Virus record (IMG/VR): IMGVR_UViG_3300036719_003116
Coordinates: 1 to 49,130 of that record
Strand: one strand, 5' to 3'
DNA from: a virus
Length of the DNA: 49,130 nucleotides
In this document: positions 13,599 to 21,557 of the stretch, one piece after another
How positions within the stretch are numbered: the stretch's first letter is position 1
How the letters are laid out: each line of letters opens with the position of its first letter
The notes under the pieces: model-generated
What the model saw: the letters and a program-made list of their open reading frames with translations, nothing else
Database searches by the model: none
Told to the model about the DNA's origin: nothing
Translations under genes and position numbers: made by a program

Positions 13599-15004
13599 TA
13601 GAATCCTACGCTATCTTCTGCAATGTTTGCATATTCATTAGCAAAGAGAGGAGTCAATTCATGAAAAACTAAACTAATAACACTAGTTACTGGTTGAGAA
13701 TCATCACCATAAGCTGCCCAACCTACACCATCGGGTGTATAATCAACACGGAAATCTAATAAGGCACAAATCTTTGGCTGAGGCAATGCTTCATTACGTT
13801 CGTTATTTGCTTTTGTGTATTGAACTACAAAAACATTAGGTGTCTCCATAAAAATTGCACCAGTTTCACTGATGTATGGTAAACTATTTACCTTAAACCA
13901 TCTTATCATTTTTCTAATTCTTGCAGAATCATCTGGATTTCTTGGAGATAATTTCCAAGTAAAATCAAAAGATCTTAATTTAGGTCCTTTAAATAATAAT
14001 TCTGCATTATTATTTACAACGCTTCCTGTAGATCTTGCTAAAACTTGTAAAGGATCTACTTGAATTCCAAGAGAGCCTACGATATCTTTAGTAACATCAT
14101 TTACAATTTGTTCCCTTAATGCACCATTTCCTGCTGCAGCATAAGCATCTGCTAATGCTACCCATGCCTCAAGAGATTGAAATCCTTTAAAACCAGTGCG
14201 TAATAAACCAGCAGCGCCACCAAGACTGCCTTCATACTTATCACGAACTGCACTGAATAGTCCAAGAGCTAAAGTATTTATAGCACCAACACCCCATTCA
14301 GCTCCAACAGCATCTCTTACTGAAAGTGGCATTGGGAGTATAACTTCTCCACGATAATCATAATCTTTAGATTCATAATTATATCCTTTAAAAACTTGAT
14401 TCTTACTTATAATACCACTTTTATAAATCCCTGCATTTCTTTGACCTTTTAAAAAGTCTTTTTGCGGTGGAACATATTTTAATGCTTTAATTCTTATGGT
14501 ATCTTGTGAATATTCTATACCACCACCATTTGATTGTACTAAAAGATCTGATGGAAATACAATTACACCAGAAGTTTTTGGAGGTGTTGCTTGAGTTAAT
14601 TCTTGAACAAGAGCCTCATTCGTTACTCTAAAATTAAATGAAGCTGCATCTGTATTATCTAGATACTTTCCAACTCTTTCAGATTGTTTATCAAACAATA
14701 CTTCATTTGCAACTGCTGCGGATCCTGATGCAAATGAATTTCCCTTTAACTCAACGTTAACTTTTTTATTAATCTCTGTTAAGTTTGAATTAATAAAATC
14801 AATTGTTTCTTCTCTACTAAGAACTTTTCTTCTAATATCTGCAGAACCTAAACTTATTGGAACACCATTTACTTGTGCCGCACTAACAACTTTTCCAGAA
14901 TCATCAACGTAAATATACGTGTCTTGACTTCCTTGAACCTCATTGTTATATTGTTGTATTTGAATTGCCTTCAATCCTTTTAATTTGGATAGGGTATCCG
15001 CCAT
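13598..15004 (-). CDS. 48: baseplate tail-tube cap protein (gp48-like)
   Basis: This 468-aa protein has a C-terminal domain (residues about 335-460) with the LFKGPKLRSFDFTWKLSPR block, then RIRKMIRWFK and a HELTPLF end, matching the T4 gp48/gp54 tube-initiator family. The N-terminal 130 residues are an extra domain with no recognised match. In T4, gp48 caps the hub and starts tail-tube polymerisation. The related gp54 cannot be excluded, but the neighbourhood with gp53 and another tube-like gene at 15980 favours gp48. A GATAAATA late octamer lies 40 nt upstream. Confidence 0.78.
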   Translation of the reverse strand: MADTLSKLKGLKAIQIQQYNNEVQGSQDTYIYVDDSGKVVSAAQVNGVPISLGSADIRRKVLSREETIDFINSNLTEINKKVNVELKGNSFASGSAAVANEVLFDKQSERVGKYLDNTDAASFNFRVTNEALVQELTQATPPKTSGVIVFPSDLLVQSNGGGIEYSQDTIRIKALKYVPPQKDFLKGQRNAGIYKSGIISKNQVFKGYNYESKDYDYRGEVILPMPLSVRDAVGAEWGVGAINTLALGLFSAVRDKYEGSLGGAAGLLRTGFKGFQSLEAWVALADAYAAAGNGALREQIVNDVTKDIVGSLGIQVDPLQVLARSTGSVVNNNAELLFKGPKLRSFDFTWKLSPRNPDDSARIRKMIRWFKVNSLPYISETGAIFMETPNVFVVQYTKANNERNEALPQPKICALLDFRVDYTPDGVGWAAYGDDSQPVTSVISLVFHELTPLFANEYANIAEDSVGF

Positions 15005-15507
15005 TAGCTAGACCACACTGTATTAGGTTTTACTCGTTGATTGTATTTATCGACAAATAAGTCAGTTACAAATTGACCACATCCTCTAACATCTTCATCA
15101 GGAACTCGATAAATCATATCAATTCCTTGTGGATAATATGAGTGGAAACATTTGTCAGGAACTGGTACGATTGAATCCACAGAACCTTCTGCTATAAACC
15201 CACGAATGCTTGGATCTAAGTAATGAAAATTTATTCCATATATTAAACCTTGTTTCCCAATGTGTGTAATTTTTGCAAAAGGAAATCGATCATAGTAAGG
15301 ATAACGATCTGGAAATGATGCTGTGTAATTAAAATAATATATTTTTCCTAACTCTAATCCATAAGTATCGTTAAAATCACTATCTCTATATTGGTTATTT
15401 ACTTTTTCAAGTTCTTCAAATAGACGATTTCTATACCAGTCTTGAGATTGAAATCTTCCTCCAAGTTCTTGTTTAATTTGATTCTTAATAACCTCGGATG
15501 GTTTCAT
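15004..15507 (-). CDS. hypothetical baseplate-operon protein
   Basis: This 167-aa protein is rich in Tyr, Phe and Asp, with a predicted beta-strand core (KIYYFNYTASFP, then FAKITHIGKQGLIYGINFHYL). No signal peptide or catalytic motif is seen. It overlaps gp4 by 4 nt (ATGA) and gp48 by 1 nt (TAATG), so it is produced together with head-completion and baseplate proteins. A structural or assembly role is likely from the context, but the family was not recognised. Confidence 0.75.
   Translation of the reverse strand: MKPSEVIKNQIKQELGGRFQSQDWYRNRLFEELEKVNNQYRDSDFNDTYGLELGKIYYFNYTASFPDRYPYYDRFPFAKITHIGKQGLIYGINFHYLDPSIRGFIAEGSVDSIVPVPDKCFHSYYPQGIDMIYRVPDEDVRGCGQFVTDLFVDKYNQRVKPNTVWSS
15044..15051 (-). 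promoter_or_regulatory. late promoter GATAAATA upstream of gp48
   Basis: The minus strand reads GATAAATA inside the 3' end of the preceding gene, 40 nt before the gp48 start at 15004. It would give gp48 and gp53 a transcript of their own. Confidence 0.45.
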
Positions 15508-15947
15508 AATCCCAAATCTTCTTCTGTTAAAATTTTAAATGTCATTGATCTGTCACTACACCAATCTTTAGCAGCATCCCATTTGGCAGTATTTTTTACA
15601 TACTCAAACACACTTTGCTTCCAATACTTTGTTTTTCTTTTGGGATTTTTTTCTGGTTCCTTAAGCTGTTTCTTTGGTTTTATTTCAATTAAATATTTTT
15701 TTACTTCTCCAGTCTTTTCTTTTACCTTAATATAAAAGTCTACAAAATAACGGTGATAGCGATTATCAATTGGTGATCGATATGGTATTACTATTTCCTC
15801 ACTACCCCACTCTAAGATATTTGGATTCTCATCACAGTATTTCATGAAAATTAATTCCCATGATGATCTGTAAACTATATTTGTAGGATCGCCTTTATAC
15901 TTCAGATAATTTTTGGGAGAAAATTTCCCTTGATAATACATATACAT
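15504..15947 (-). CDS. 4: head completion protein (gp4 homologue)
   Basis: T4 gp4 (also called gp50/65) finishes filled heads before tail joining and has a TnsA-like nuclease fold. This 147-aa protein matches closely: YQGKFSPKNYLKYKGDPT, IVYRSSWELIFMKYCD, SEEIVIPYRSPID with RYFVDFYIKVK, then IEIKPKKQ, where Glu, Asp and Lys sit as in the nuclease core. A longer open frame reaches 16037, but the conserved start MYYQG (or MYMYYQG from 15947) and a late-like motif at 15965-15972 place the start at 15947 or 15941. Confidence 0.92.
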   Translation of the reverse strand: MYMYYQGKFSPKNYLKYKGDPTNIVYRSSWELIFMKYCDENPNILEWGSEEIVIPYRSPIDNRYHRYFVDFYIKVKEKTGEVKKYLIEIKPKKQLKEPEKNPKRKTKYWKQSVFEYVKNTAKWDAAKDWCSDRSMTFKILTEEDLGL

Positions 15948-15949
15948 AG

Positions 15950-15957
15950 TATAAATA
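15950..15957 (+). promoter_or_regulatory. late promoter TATAAATA for the 15980 gene
   Basis: A perfect T4 late octamer 22 nt upstream of the ATG at 15980. It directs the rightward tail genes and lies face to face with the leftward motif at 15965-15972. Confidence 0.82.
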
Positions 15958-15964
15958 CCCGAAA

Positions 15965-15972
15965 TATTTAGC
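15965..15972 (-). promoter_or_regulatory. late-like motif GCTAAATA for gp4
   Basis: The minus strand reads GCTAAATA, 18-24 nt upstream of the two possible gp4 starts. It shares the CTAAATA core seen before speD and other genes. Confidence 0.45.
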
Positions 15973-15979
15973 TTGCTAG

Positions 15980-16888
15980 ATGTCAAGTAACACCAGGCTT
16001 TATTATCCAATAGAACAAATAAGAAATACTTTTTCAAAAGTATCTCTTAATACATTTTATAAAGTTGCATTTCCATTGAGCAACAGATCTGCTGGGAATG
16101 CAGGACTTGTTAGTTGGCTTAAAACTGCTGGAATATATGATACAATAGATAGTGAAGGATTGGATCCAATTGAAGCGATTGAATTGCTATGTTCAGGAAC
16201 GGTTCTTCCAGGTCCAAACTTTAAGACTACAGATACAATTGGTAATAGACAAGGAGTTATAGAAAAGTATCCAATTTTACGTCAGTATCCTGAACTGACA
16301 ATGACGTTTTATGTGGATCATAATCATAAGATCATAAGATTTTTTGAAGAATGGATTAACTTTATTAACCCATTATATTCTGGCAATGGTGTGGTTACTT
16401 CTTCAGATCAGGGGCAAGATTATCCTCTTGCTGGCAATGAAAATAATTTTATGAAATTTAGATATCCAAATGATTATTGCCAACGTATTTTAGTAACTAA
16501 ATTTGAAAAAGATCTAAATACATCGACGAGAATAAATTCACAACAAGTTAGAACTTTTAATAGTAGCTATTTAACCTATGAATTTATTCAAGCATACCCA
16601 TCTAATATTATTGTTTCACCAGTTAGCTATCAAGCTAGTGAAATATTAACGTTCACAGTTAACTTTAATTATTCTCGTTATATTATTAGGAGAAATTTGG
16701 CTGCGGCAAAAATATATGAGTCTGCAATAACTGTTCCAGATTCGGCGGTAAGAGATGCACTGCAACCTAACGAACAAACTTTTAATACTAATAGTTTGGG
16801 AAACGTTCTTACAAATGAATACTATAATAATTTTGGTGATCGAAGACAAGATGCTACGAATACGGCAAACTTCTTTGGAGCTGCCTAA
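15980..16888 (+). CDS. tail-tube-fold baseplate protein (gp54-like)
   Basis: This 302-aa protein has a pattern like phage tail-tube proteins: an N-terminal amphipathic region (NTFYKVAFPLS), a long loop with GTVLPGPNF, then YPELTMTFYVD and IIRFFEEWINFI, and late beta strands TYEFIQAYPSNI and EILTFTVNFNYSRY. T4 gp54 and gp19 share this order. With gp48 encoded next door on the other strand, a gp54-type tube initiator is the likeliest identity. It is a late gene, from TATAAATA at 15950. The family was inferred by pattern, not search. Confidence 0.6.
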   Translation: MSSNTRLYYPIEQIRNTFSKVSLNTFYKVAFPLSNRSAGNAGLVSWLKTAGIYDTIDSEGLDPIEAIELLCSGTVLPGPNFKTTDTIGNRQGVIEKYPILRQYPELTMTFYVDHNHKIIRFFEEWINFINPLYSGNGVVTSSDQGQDYPLAGNENNFMKFRYPNDYCQRILVTKFEKDLNTSTRINSQQVRTFNSSYLTYEFIQAYPSNIIVSPVSYQASEILTFTVNFNYSRYIIRRNLAAAKIYESAITVPDSAVRDALQPNEQTFNTNSLGNVLTNEYYNNFGDRRQDATNTANFFGAA

Positions 16889-16894
16889 TAAATA
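16887..16894 (+). promoter_or_regulatory. late promoter AATAAATA before gp26
   Basis: AATAAATA overlaps the stop of the preceding gene and lies 20 nt before the ATG of the gp26 homologue. Confidence 0.65.
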
Positions 16895-16914
16895 AATTTA
16901 CCTGACTCTATACT

Positions 16915-17640
16915 ATGCCTTTACCAGAAATTACTGTACCCCAGTTTGAGCTTGTTCTTCCTTCAAATAAAAAGAAGATTAAGTTTAGACCATTTATTGT
17001 AAGAGAAGAAAAACTTTTAATCATTGCTTTAGAATCTAGAGATCCTCAACAAGTTACAAATACAATTAAACAAGTTTTATCTAATTGTATTTTGACAAAA
17101 GGAATTAAGATTGATGAGTTGCCTTCTTTTGATATTGAATATTTGTTCTTAAATATTCGTGCTAAGGCAATTGGTGAAGCGATTGAACTCAATATTACCT
17201 GTATAGATGATCCTGAAATCAAAATTCCAGTAACCTTATTTGTGGATGAAATTCAGGTTCAATATCCTGAGGGACATACTGATAAAATTAATATGGAAAA
17301 TGGATATTATTGGAAGATGAAATATCCATCTTTAAATCAATTTATTGAAAACAACTTTGACGTTTCAGAAAAATCTTCTGAGAATGTTGAGAGATCTGTA
17401 AAACTCATTGCATCATGTATTGAAAGTGTTTATAACGATGAAGATTGTTGGATGGCATCTGATTGTACTGATACTGAATTAATTTCTTATGTTGAAAAAT
17501 TAACTCCAAAACAATACAAAAAAATTGAGGAGTTTTTTAAAACAATGCCTAAATTATCTCATACAATTACAGTTGTTAATCCAAATACAAATAAAGAAAC
17601 TAGTGTCGTTTTGGAGGGCTTATCCGATTTTTTCGGCTAG
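16915..17640 (+). CDS. 26: baseplate hub assembly protein (gp26 homologue)
   Basis: This 241-aa protein resembles the T4 base plate family represented by gp26: MPLPEITVPQFELVLPS, KIKFRPFIVREEKLLIIALES, an acidic middle, a YWKMKYPSLNQFI block and LTPKQYKKIEEFFKTMP near residues 201-217. In T4 the gene is followed by 51 and 27, and a gp27-like gene follows here after two hydrolases. Its last codons contain the slippery heptamer TTTTTTC (17628-17634), where a -1 shift would skip the TAG and add 60 residues, as in phage tail-assembly chaperones. Confidence 0.82.
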   Translation: MPLPEITVPQFELVLPSNKKKIKFRPFIVREEKLLIIALESRDPQQVTNTIKQVLSNCILTKGIKIDELPSFDIEYLFLNIRAKAIGEAIELNITCIDDPEIKIPVTLFVDEIQVQYPEGHTDKINMENGYYWKMKYPSLNQFIENNFDVSEKSSENVERSVKLIASCIESVYNDEDCWMASDCTDTELISYVEKLTPKQYKKIEEFFKTMPKLSHTITVVNPNTNKETSVVLEGLSDFFG

Positions 17641-17816
17641 CCCTAGCCAAAGAAGATCTTGAAACTTATTACAGGATCAACTTTGCGCTAATGCATGTAC
17701 ACAAATATTCATTAACTGAAATTGAAAACATGATGCCATGGGAGAGAGAGATATATCTTGAACTTCTAAAACAGTACATAGAAGAAAAGGAAGCAGAGAA
17801 ACAAAAAAATGGATGA
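17634..17816 (+). CDS. C-terminal extension of gp26 by -1 ribosomal frameshift (probable)
   Basis: The -1 frame is open from 17604 to the TGA at 17814-17816. The zero frame reads GAT TTT TTC GGC TAG, so T TTT TTC (17628-17634) is a canonical X-XXY-YYZ slip site. After a -1 slip, translation continues with CGG at 17634 for 60 codons, giving a 300-aa fusion. The extension has a Y-x-x-N-x-A-L segment, KYSLTEIENMMPWERE and a charged helix rich in Glu and Lys, like the ends of lambda GT-type chaperones. An internal ATG at 17691 could instead give a free 41-aa protein. It occupies the T4 gene 51 position and overlaps the next gene by 8 nt. Confidence 0.7.
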   Translation, partial: RLALAKEDLETYYRINFALMHVHKYSLTEIENMMPWEREIYLELLKQYIEEKEAEKQKNG

Positions 17817-19116
17817 AGAATCGCCAAAACCATTAAACATCAGTAAATTTTTTGGTAGAGGAGAGGAGTCTCTTGTGGAAGCTGCTGCTCCACAACCTGC
17901 AGTTAAGACCCCCATATTATCTGGAGGATTTGATTTATCTAATCTATTGAATATTATCAATACTCAAATAGATTTGAAATCTGAAAGTGATGATTTAAAA
18001 GAAGATGTTGAAAATATAAGATTGCAAAGTTTGGTTGATAGTTTAACAGGTAGAGTAAACAAATTAACATCAGAATTGTCTGGATTGTTTTCATTAATTA
18101 TCGGAGACATAAAGGAAAGAGATTCACAAAAAAGAGCAGAATTAAAATTAGCAATACAGCAACAGTCTGAAATTTCAAAGGCAGTTGCATTGCAAGCTTT
18201 GCAACAAGGTGCTGGACAAATAGCAGAAACTTCAGAAGCATCTAAAGAAGAAGTTGTAGGAACAATGGAATCCAATCGACAAATGGATTTATTAACTGCT
18301 TCTTTAGGGTTGGGTGCAGGATTTTTAACAGAAAGACTTAATAACCAAGATAATCAAGATAAATTTGATTATCCTGGTGGAACTCTTTCTATGAAAGACT
18401 TAGTTAATCTTGCTGAGCAAGTAGGGTTCAAAGGAGACAACATACCTCTTGCTGCAGCAATTGCTATGGGGGAATCTCGTGGAGACCCTGCAATTGATAC
18501 TGTGAAATCTGGTACAGATCCAGATATGAAAAATGAATATTCAATTGGACTGTGGCAAATCAACTGGTTAGCACATAAAGGTGGAGCTGCTCTTACACAA
18601 TTAGGCGTAACCAATCCAGATCAATTGCGTGATCCTATGACAAATGCTAAAGCAGCCTTAGCAATTTCTGGAGGATCTAATTTTTCACCATGGACTGTAT
18701 ACACTGGAGGAACTTATAAGGCATATCTGGATAGTGCTAAAAAGGAATATGAAGGATCGACAAATAATAATGAACAAGCATCAGCAACTCCAGCAGCTCA
18801 AACTCAACCAATAGCAAGTGCAAGTCTTAATAAACCTGCAGCAACTGGAGATCCATCTTCTGTAGCAAAAATATCAACTCCAGGAGCTATGGTTTCTGCT
18901 GCACAAGTTGAATTGAATACAAAAACATTGATGCAAGATACTGCTGAATCACAGAACATGATTGCAATTTTACCTCCAGCAGCACAACAACAAAGTGCTC
19001 CAGCATCTTCAGTATCGGATACATCTGCAGATGCAACGAACCCAATTTTCTCTGCAGTAAATAGGAACGATCCATATCCAGCATCGATAGCTTTACAAAC
19101 TAATGTTGTTGTTTAA
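17809..19116 (+). CDS. tail protein with lytic transglycosylase-like domain
   Basis: This is a 435-aa protein. After a flexible N-terminus comes a long helical/coiled-coil region (residues about 40-190) ending in a short Gly/Leu-rich stretch. Residues about 198-325 look like a soluble lytic transglycosylase fold: an AAAIAMGESRGDP block with Glu222 as likely catalytic acid, EYSIGLWQINW, and an FSPWTVY end. The last 110 residues are a low-complexity Ala/Gln/Ser/Thr tail. Cleavage of peptidoglycan glycan strands during infection is the probable role. The start overlaps the frameshift extension. Confidence 0.82.
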   Translation: MDEESPKPLNISKFFGRGEESLVEAAAPQPAVKTPILSGGFDLSNLLNIINTQIDLKSESDDLKEDVENIRLQSLVDSLTGRVNKLTSELSGLFSLIIGDIKERDSQKRAELKLAIQQQSEISKAVALQALQQGAGQIAETSEASKEEVVGTMESNRQMDLLTASLGLGAGFLTERLNNQDNQDKFDYPGGTLSMKDLVNLAEQVGFKGDNIPLAAAIAMGESRGDPAIDTVKSGTDPDMKNEYSIGLWQINWLAHKGGAALTQLGVTNPDQLRDPMTNAKAALAISGGSNFSPWTVYTGGTYKAYLDSAKKEYEGSTNNNEQASATPAAQTQPIASASLNKPAATGDPSSVAKISTPGAMVSAAQVELNTKTLMQDTAESQNMIAILPPAAQQQSAPASSVSDTSADATNPIFSAVNRNDPYPASIALQTNVVV

Positions 19117-19121
19117 GTATC

Positions 19122-20075
19122 ATGGCTAAAATAACAGCAGCTGATGTTGAAAAGGACATACAAAATGTTAATATTAGATTGCAAGGATTAGATTATCTTA
19201 TTAATAAAAATGAGAATGAATATCTAACAAAAAAAAGTTTACTTAAAACTAATGAAGGCATTTTAAAAACAATCAAAAAAAGTATTCAAAGAGAAGAAGA
19301 TGAATACAATAATCAAATACAAGATAACGAAGAAACTGCAGTACAGAAAGTAAATAGAAAACGTATAGAAGAAAATAGAAAAGAACAGCAACGAAATGTT
19401 GATTCAAAAGTAGATAGACTTATTCTACAATCAATGATGGGAGTTGGTGCTGGTGGTTTATTGGCATCTCAAATTCAAGAAACAGTAACAGGTTCTAAAC
19501 CAGATGGAACAAATGGAAGATTAAAAGCAGATCAATTAAAAGATGTTGGTGATGGTTTTAAATTATGGACACCAGCTGCAGATGCATATCTTGAAATGAA
19601 AGCAGCAGCTGCAAAAGATAAAGTGTATTTTAAATTGAGTAGTGCTTATAGAACTGTAGAAGAACAGCAGGCTCTTGTGGATGAATTGGGAACATGGAGT
19701 CCAACAAATCCAGGTGCAGCACCACCAGGAACATCAGCACATGGTTGGGGCATTGCAATTGACATTAGTTCTCCAGGAGCACAGCAATGGATTAACAGAT
19801 ATGGTGCAAAGTATGGGTGGGTTCCAACAGTTTCAAATGAACCATGGCACTTTGAATGGAGAGGTGGACAACCTAAAGCGGAACCAGTATCAAATACAAA
19901 CGTACAAAAAATAAGTCAAACTCCAACAAAAACAAGTGCAGGTCTTATATCATTCAATACTCCTCAAGCACCAGAACCATCGTATCCATTACTTCAACCA
20001 GAAATTGCTTCTGCTGCGAGTAAGCCAATAAATAAACCTAGACCCAATCCGTTCTTTATTGTACCTACTGGTTAA
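19122..20075 (+). CDS. tail protein with M15 (VanY/D-Ala-D-Ala) peptidase domain
   Basis: This 317-aa protein has an N-terminal coiled coil (residues about 5-100, rich in Asn, Lys and Glu), then an M15 zinc peptidase domain near residues 140-250: S205-A-H207-G-W-G-x-A-x-D214 is the SxHxxGxAxD motif, and EPWH243FEW supplies the third zinc ligand. A Pro/Thr-rich tail follows. It would cut peptide cross-links of peptidoglycan, complementing the transglycosylase just upstream. The 5-nt gap and similar coiled-coil start suggest joint assembly in the hub or tail. Confidence 0.87.
   Translation: MAKITAADVEKDIQNVNIRLQGLDYLINKNENEYLTKKSLLKTNEGILKTIKKSIQREEDEYNNQIQDNEETAVQKVNRKRIEENRKEQQRNVDSKVDRLILQSMMGVGAGGLLASQIQETVTGSKPDGTNGRLKADQLKDVGDGFKLWTPAADAYLEMKAAAAKDKVYFKLSSAYRTVEEQQALVDELGTWSPTNPGAAPPGTSAHGWGIAIDISSPGAQQWINRYGAKYGWVPTVSNEPWHFEWRGGQPKAEPVSNTNVQKISQTPTKTSAGLISFNTPQAPEPSYPLLQPEIASAASKPINKPRPNPFFIVPTG
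20027..20034 (+). promoter_or_regulatory. possible late promoter AATAAATA before the hub gene
   Basis: AATAAATA inside the 3' end of the M15 gene, 40 nt before the hub start at 20075. The octamer and distance fit a late promoter, but the coding location makes chance possible. Confidence 0.42.
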
Positions 20076-21343
20076 TGTCTGCAGAAAATAGTTTTGAATA
20101 TGGTCAGTTTAAATTAAAACTTCTCAAATCAAGTTCCAATCTTACGGAAATTAATTTGGGATCAAATTCTATTTCCAGTTTTTCATTATATGAAAATGTG
20201 ATGTCTCCTGGAATGACTGCTAACATTGTGTTTGGGGCAGTAGATATTCTTGGTTCAAATGGTCTTGAATTATATGGTGGGGAAGAGTTAACTGGTTCTA
20301 TAAGAGTTCCTGAATTTCCTGAAACAGAAATCAGAATTTCTTTTAGAGTCAGAAGTATGCAAGTCATAAAGCAATCAAACAAAAGTGTTTATAATTTAGA
20401 ATTAGTCTCATTTGAAACACTTAAGAATGAAGTTGTTAGAATACCAAATAGATTTGATGGTAATATAGCCACTAGTGTAGAAAAAATATTCAAAGCTCTT
20501 GGTAGTAATAAAAATATAAAAACAGAAGCAACATCGAACAAATATTCTTTTATAGGAAATAACAAAAGACCATTTGATTTGTTTACATTTTTAATGCCAA
20601 AGGCAGTATCATCTGGTGAGAAAAAATCACCAGGATATTTTTTCTTTGAAACCCAAGATGGATTTGTTTTTAAAAGTATTAACACGCTTTTAAAGGGATC
20701 TAATGATACATTAATTTACACTCAAGATGAAGCAAAGGTTGAAAAAAATGCTGGAGAAAAATATAGAATTTTGACTTCTTATGTTCAAAAAAACAATGAC
20801 ATCTTGAATTCATTAAGACTTGGAATGTATTCAAACAATAACTTCTTTTACAATTTGTATACTAATGAGCCAAAATTTGTTGACTATAAACTACAACAGA
20901 AGTATAATAAAGAGATAGAAACCTCAGCACAAAAACTAACAGAAACATATCCACCATTACCAGGAAACATACAAGAATTTCCCTCTAGATATTATGTTAG
21001 AACTTTAGATGTTGGGAATCTAGATAAAACTGGCAAGCTGAGTACGGATACAATGTATCCAGATCTACCTAAATATCAATCAGAAGCTGTGGTAAGATAC
21101 AATCTTCTATTTTCACAAGTGTTGAAAATTACTATTCCATGTAATCCATCTTTAAGAGTTGGTCAAGTAATAGAATGTAGAATTCCAGAATCAGCTTCCA
21201 CTTTGAAAAACAAAAGTTATGAGTCTCAAAATACAGGTCGTTATATGATATCTGCTTTATGTCATGCATTCGCTGGTAAACAATGTTATACTAGTCTTGA
21301 ATTAATTAGAGATTCTTACGAAATTAAAACTCAGATAGCATAA
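20075..21343 (+). CDS. 27: baseplate hub subunit (gp27-like)
   Basis: This 422-aa protein sits immediately before a gp5-like gene, as expected for the gp27 ring that carries the central spike. The first 150 residues have beta-rich stretches (FKLKLLKSS, SFSLYENVMSPGMTANIVF, VYNLELVSFE), and the C-terminal part has LFSQVLKITIPCNPSLRVGQVIECRIPE, typical of the OB-like second domain in hub proteins. Length is close to T4 gp27 (391 aa). Identity rests on fold-like patterns and gene order rather than strong motifs. It has a 1-nt overlap with the M15 gene (TAATG). Confidence 0.72.
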   Translation: MSAENSFEYGQFKLKLLKSSSNLTEINLGSNSISSFSLYENVMSPGMTANIVFGAVDILGSNGLELYGGEELTGSIRVPEFPETEIRISFRVRSMQVIKQSNKSVYNLELVSFETLKNEVVRIPNRFDGNIATSVEKIFKALGSNKNIKTEATSNKYSFIGNNKRPFDLFTFLMPKAVSSGEKKSPGYFFFETQDGFVFKSINTLLKGSNDTLIYTQDEAKVEKNAGEKYRILTSYVQKNNDILNSLRLGMYSNNNFFYNLYTNEPKFVDYKLQQKYNKEIETSAQKLTETYPPLPGNIQEFPSRYYVRTLDVGNLDKTGKLSTDTMYPDLPKYQSEAVVRYNLLFSQVLKITIPCNPSLRVGQVIECRIPESASTLKNKSYESQNTGRYMISALCHAFAGKQCYTSLELIRDSYEIKTQIA

Positions 21344-21344
21344 A

Positions 21345-21557
21345 ATGGAAAACATCGAAGCACACATCAAAAAAGATAAAGAGATACTTGAAGATCCCAC
21401 GGTATCTCCACAAATGCGTCGTCACATTGAGGGTGAACTTGAAGAATTAAAATCCTATCAAGAACGTCATCCTGAAGATACGCATGATCCAACTCCACTT
21501 GAACTTTATTGTGATACAAATCCAAACGCTCCCGAATGTAAAATTTTTGAAGACTAA
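21345..21557 (+). CDS. CP12-like protein
   Basis: This 70-aa protein ends in a motif very like the C-terminus of CP12, the redox-controlled inhibitor of GAPDH and phosphoribulokinase in the Calvin cycle: LELYC56-x8-C65-KIFED matches the CP12 pattern of a Cys pair spaced by eight residues and a [VI]-[YF]-ED end that enters the GAPDH site. The N-terminal Cys pair and the AWD-x-VEEL core are missing, although a charged helix with ELEELKSY lies at the equivalent place. Length is normal for CP12. The gene is squeezed between hub genes with 1-nt spacing and a TAATG overlap, an unexpected site for a metabolic regulator. Confidence 0.65.
   Translation: MENIEAHIKKDKEILEDPTVSPQMRRHIEGELEELKSYQERHPEDTHDPTPLELYCDTNPNAPECKIFED

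Noticed and set aside
14275-14282. TATAAATA on the minus strand inside gp48
   Set aside because: A perfect octamer, but nearly 680 nt before the next start (gp53), which is already coupled to gp48.
17092-17120. TTGACA inside the gp26 gene as a promoter
   Set aside because: No -10 hexamer at suitable distance.
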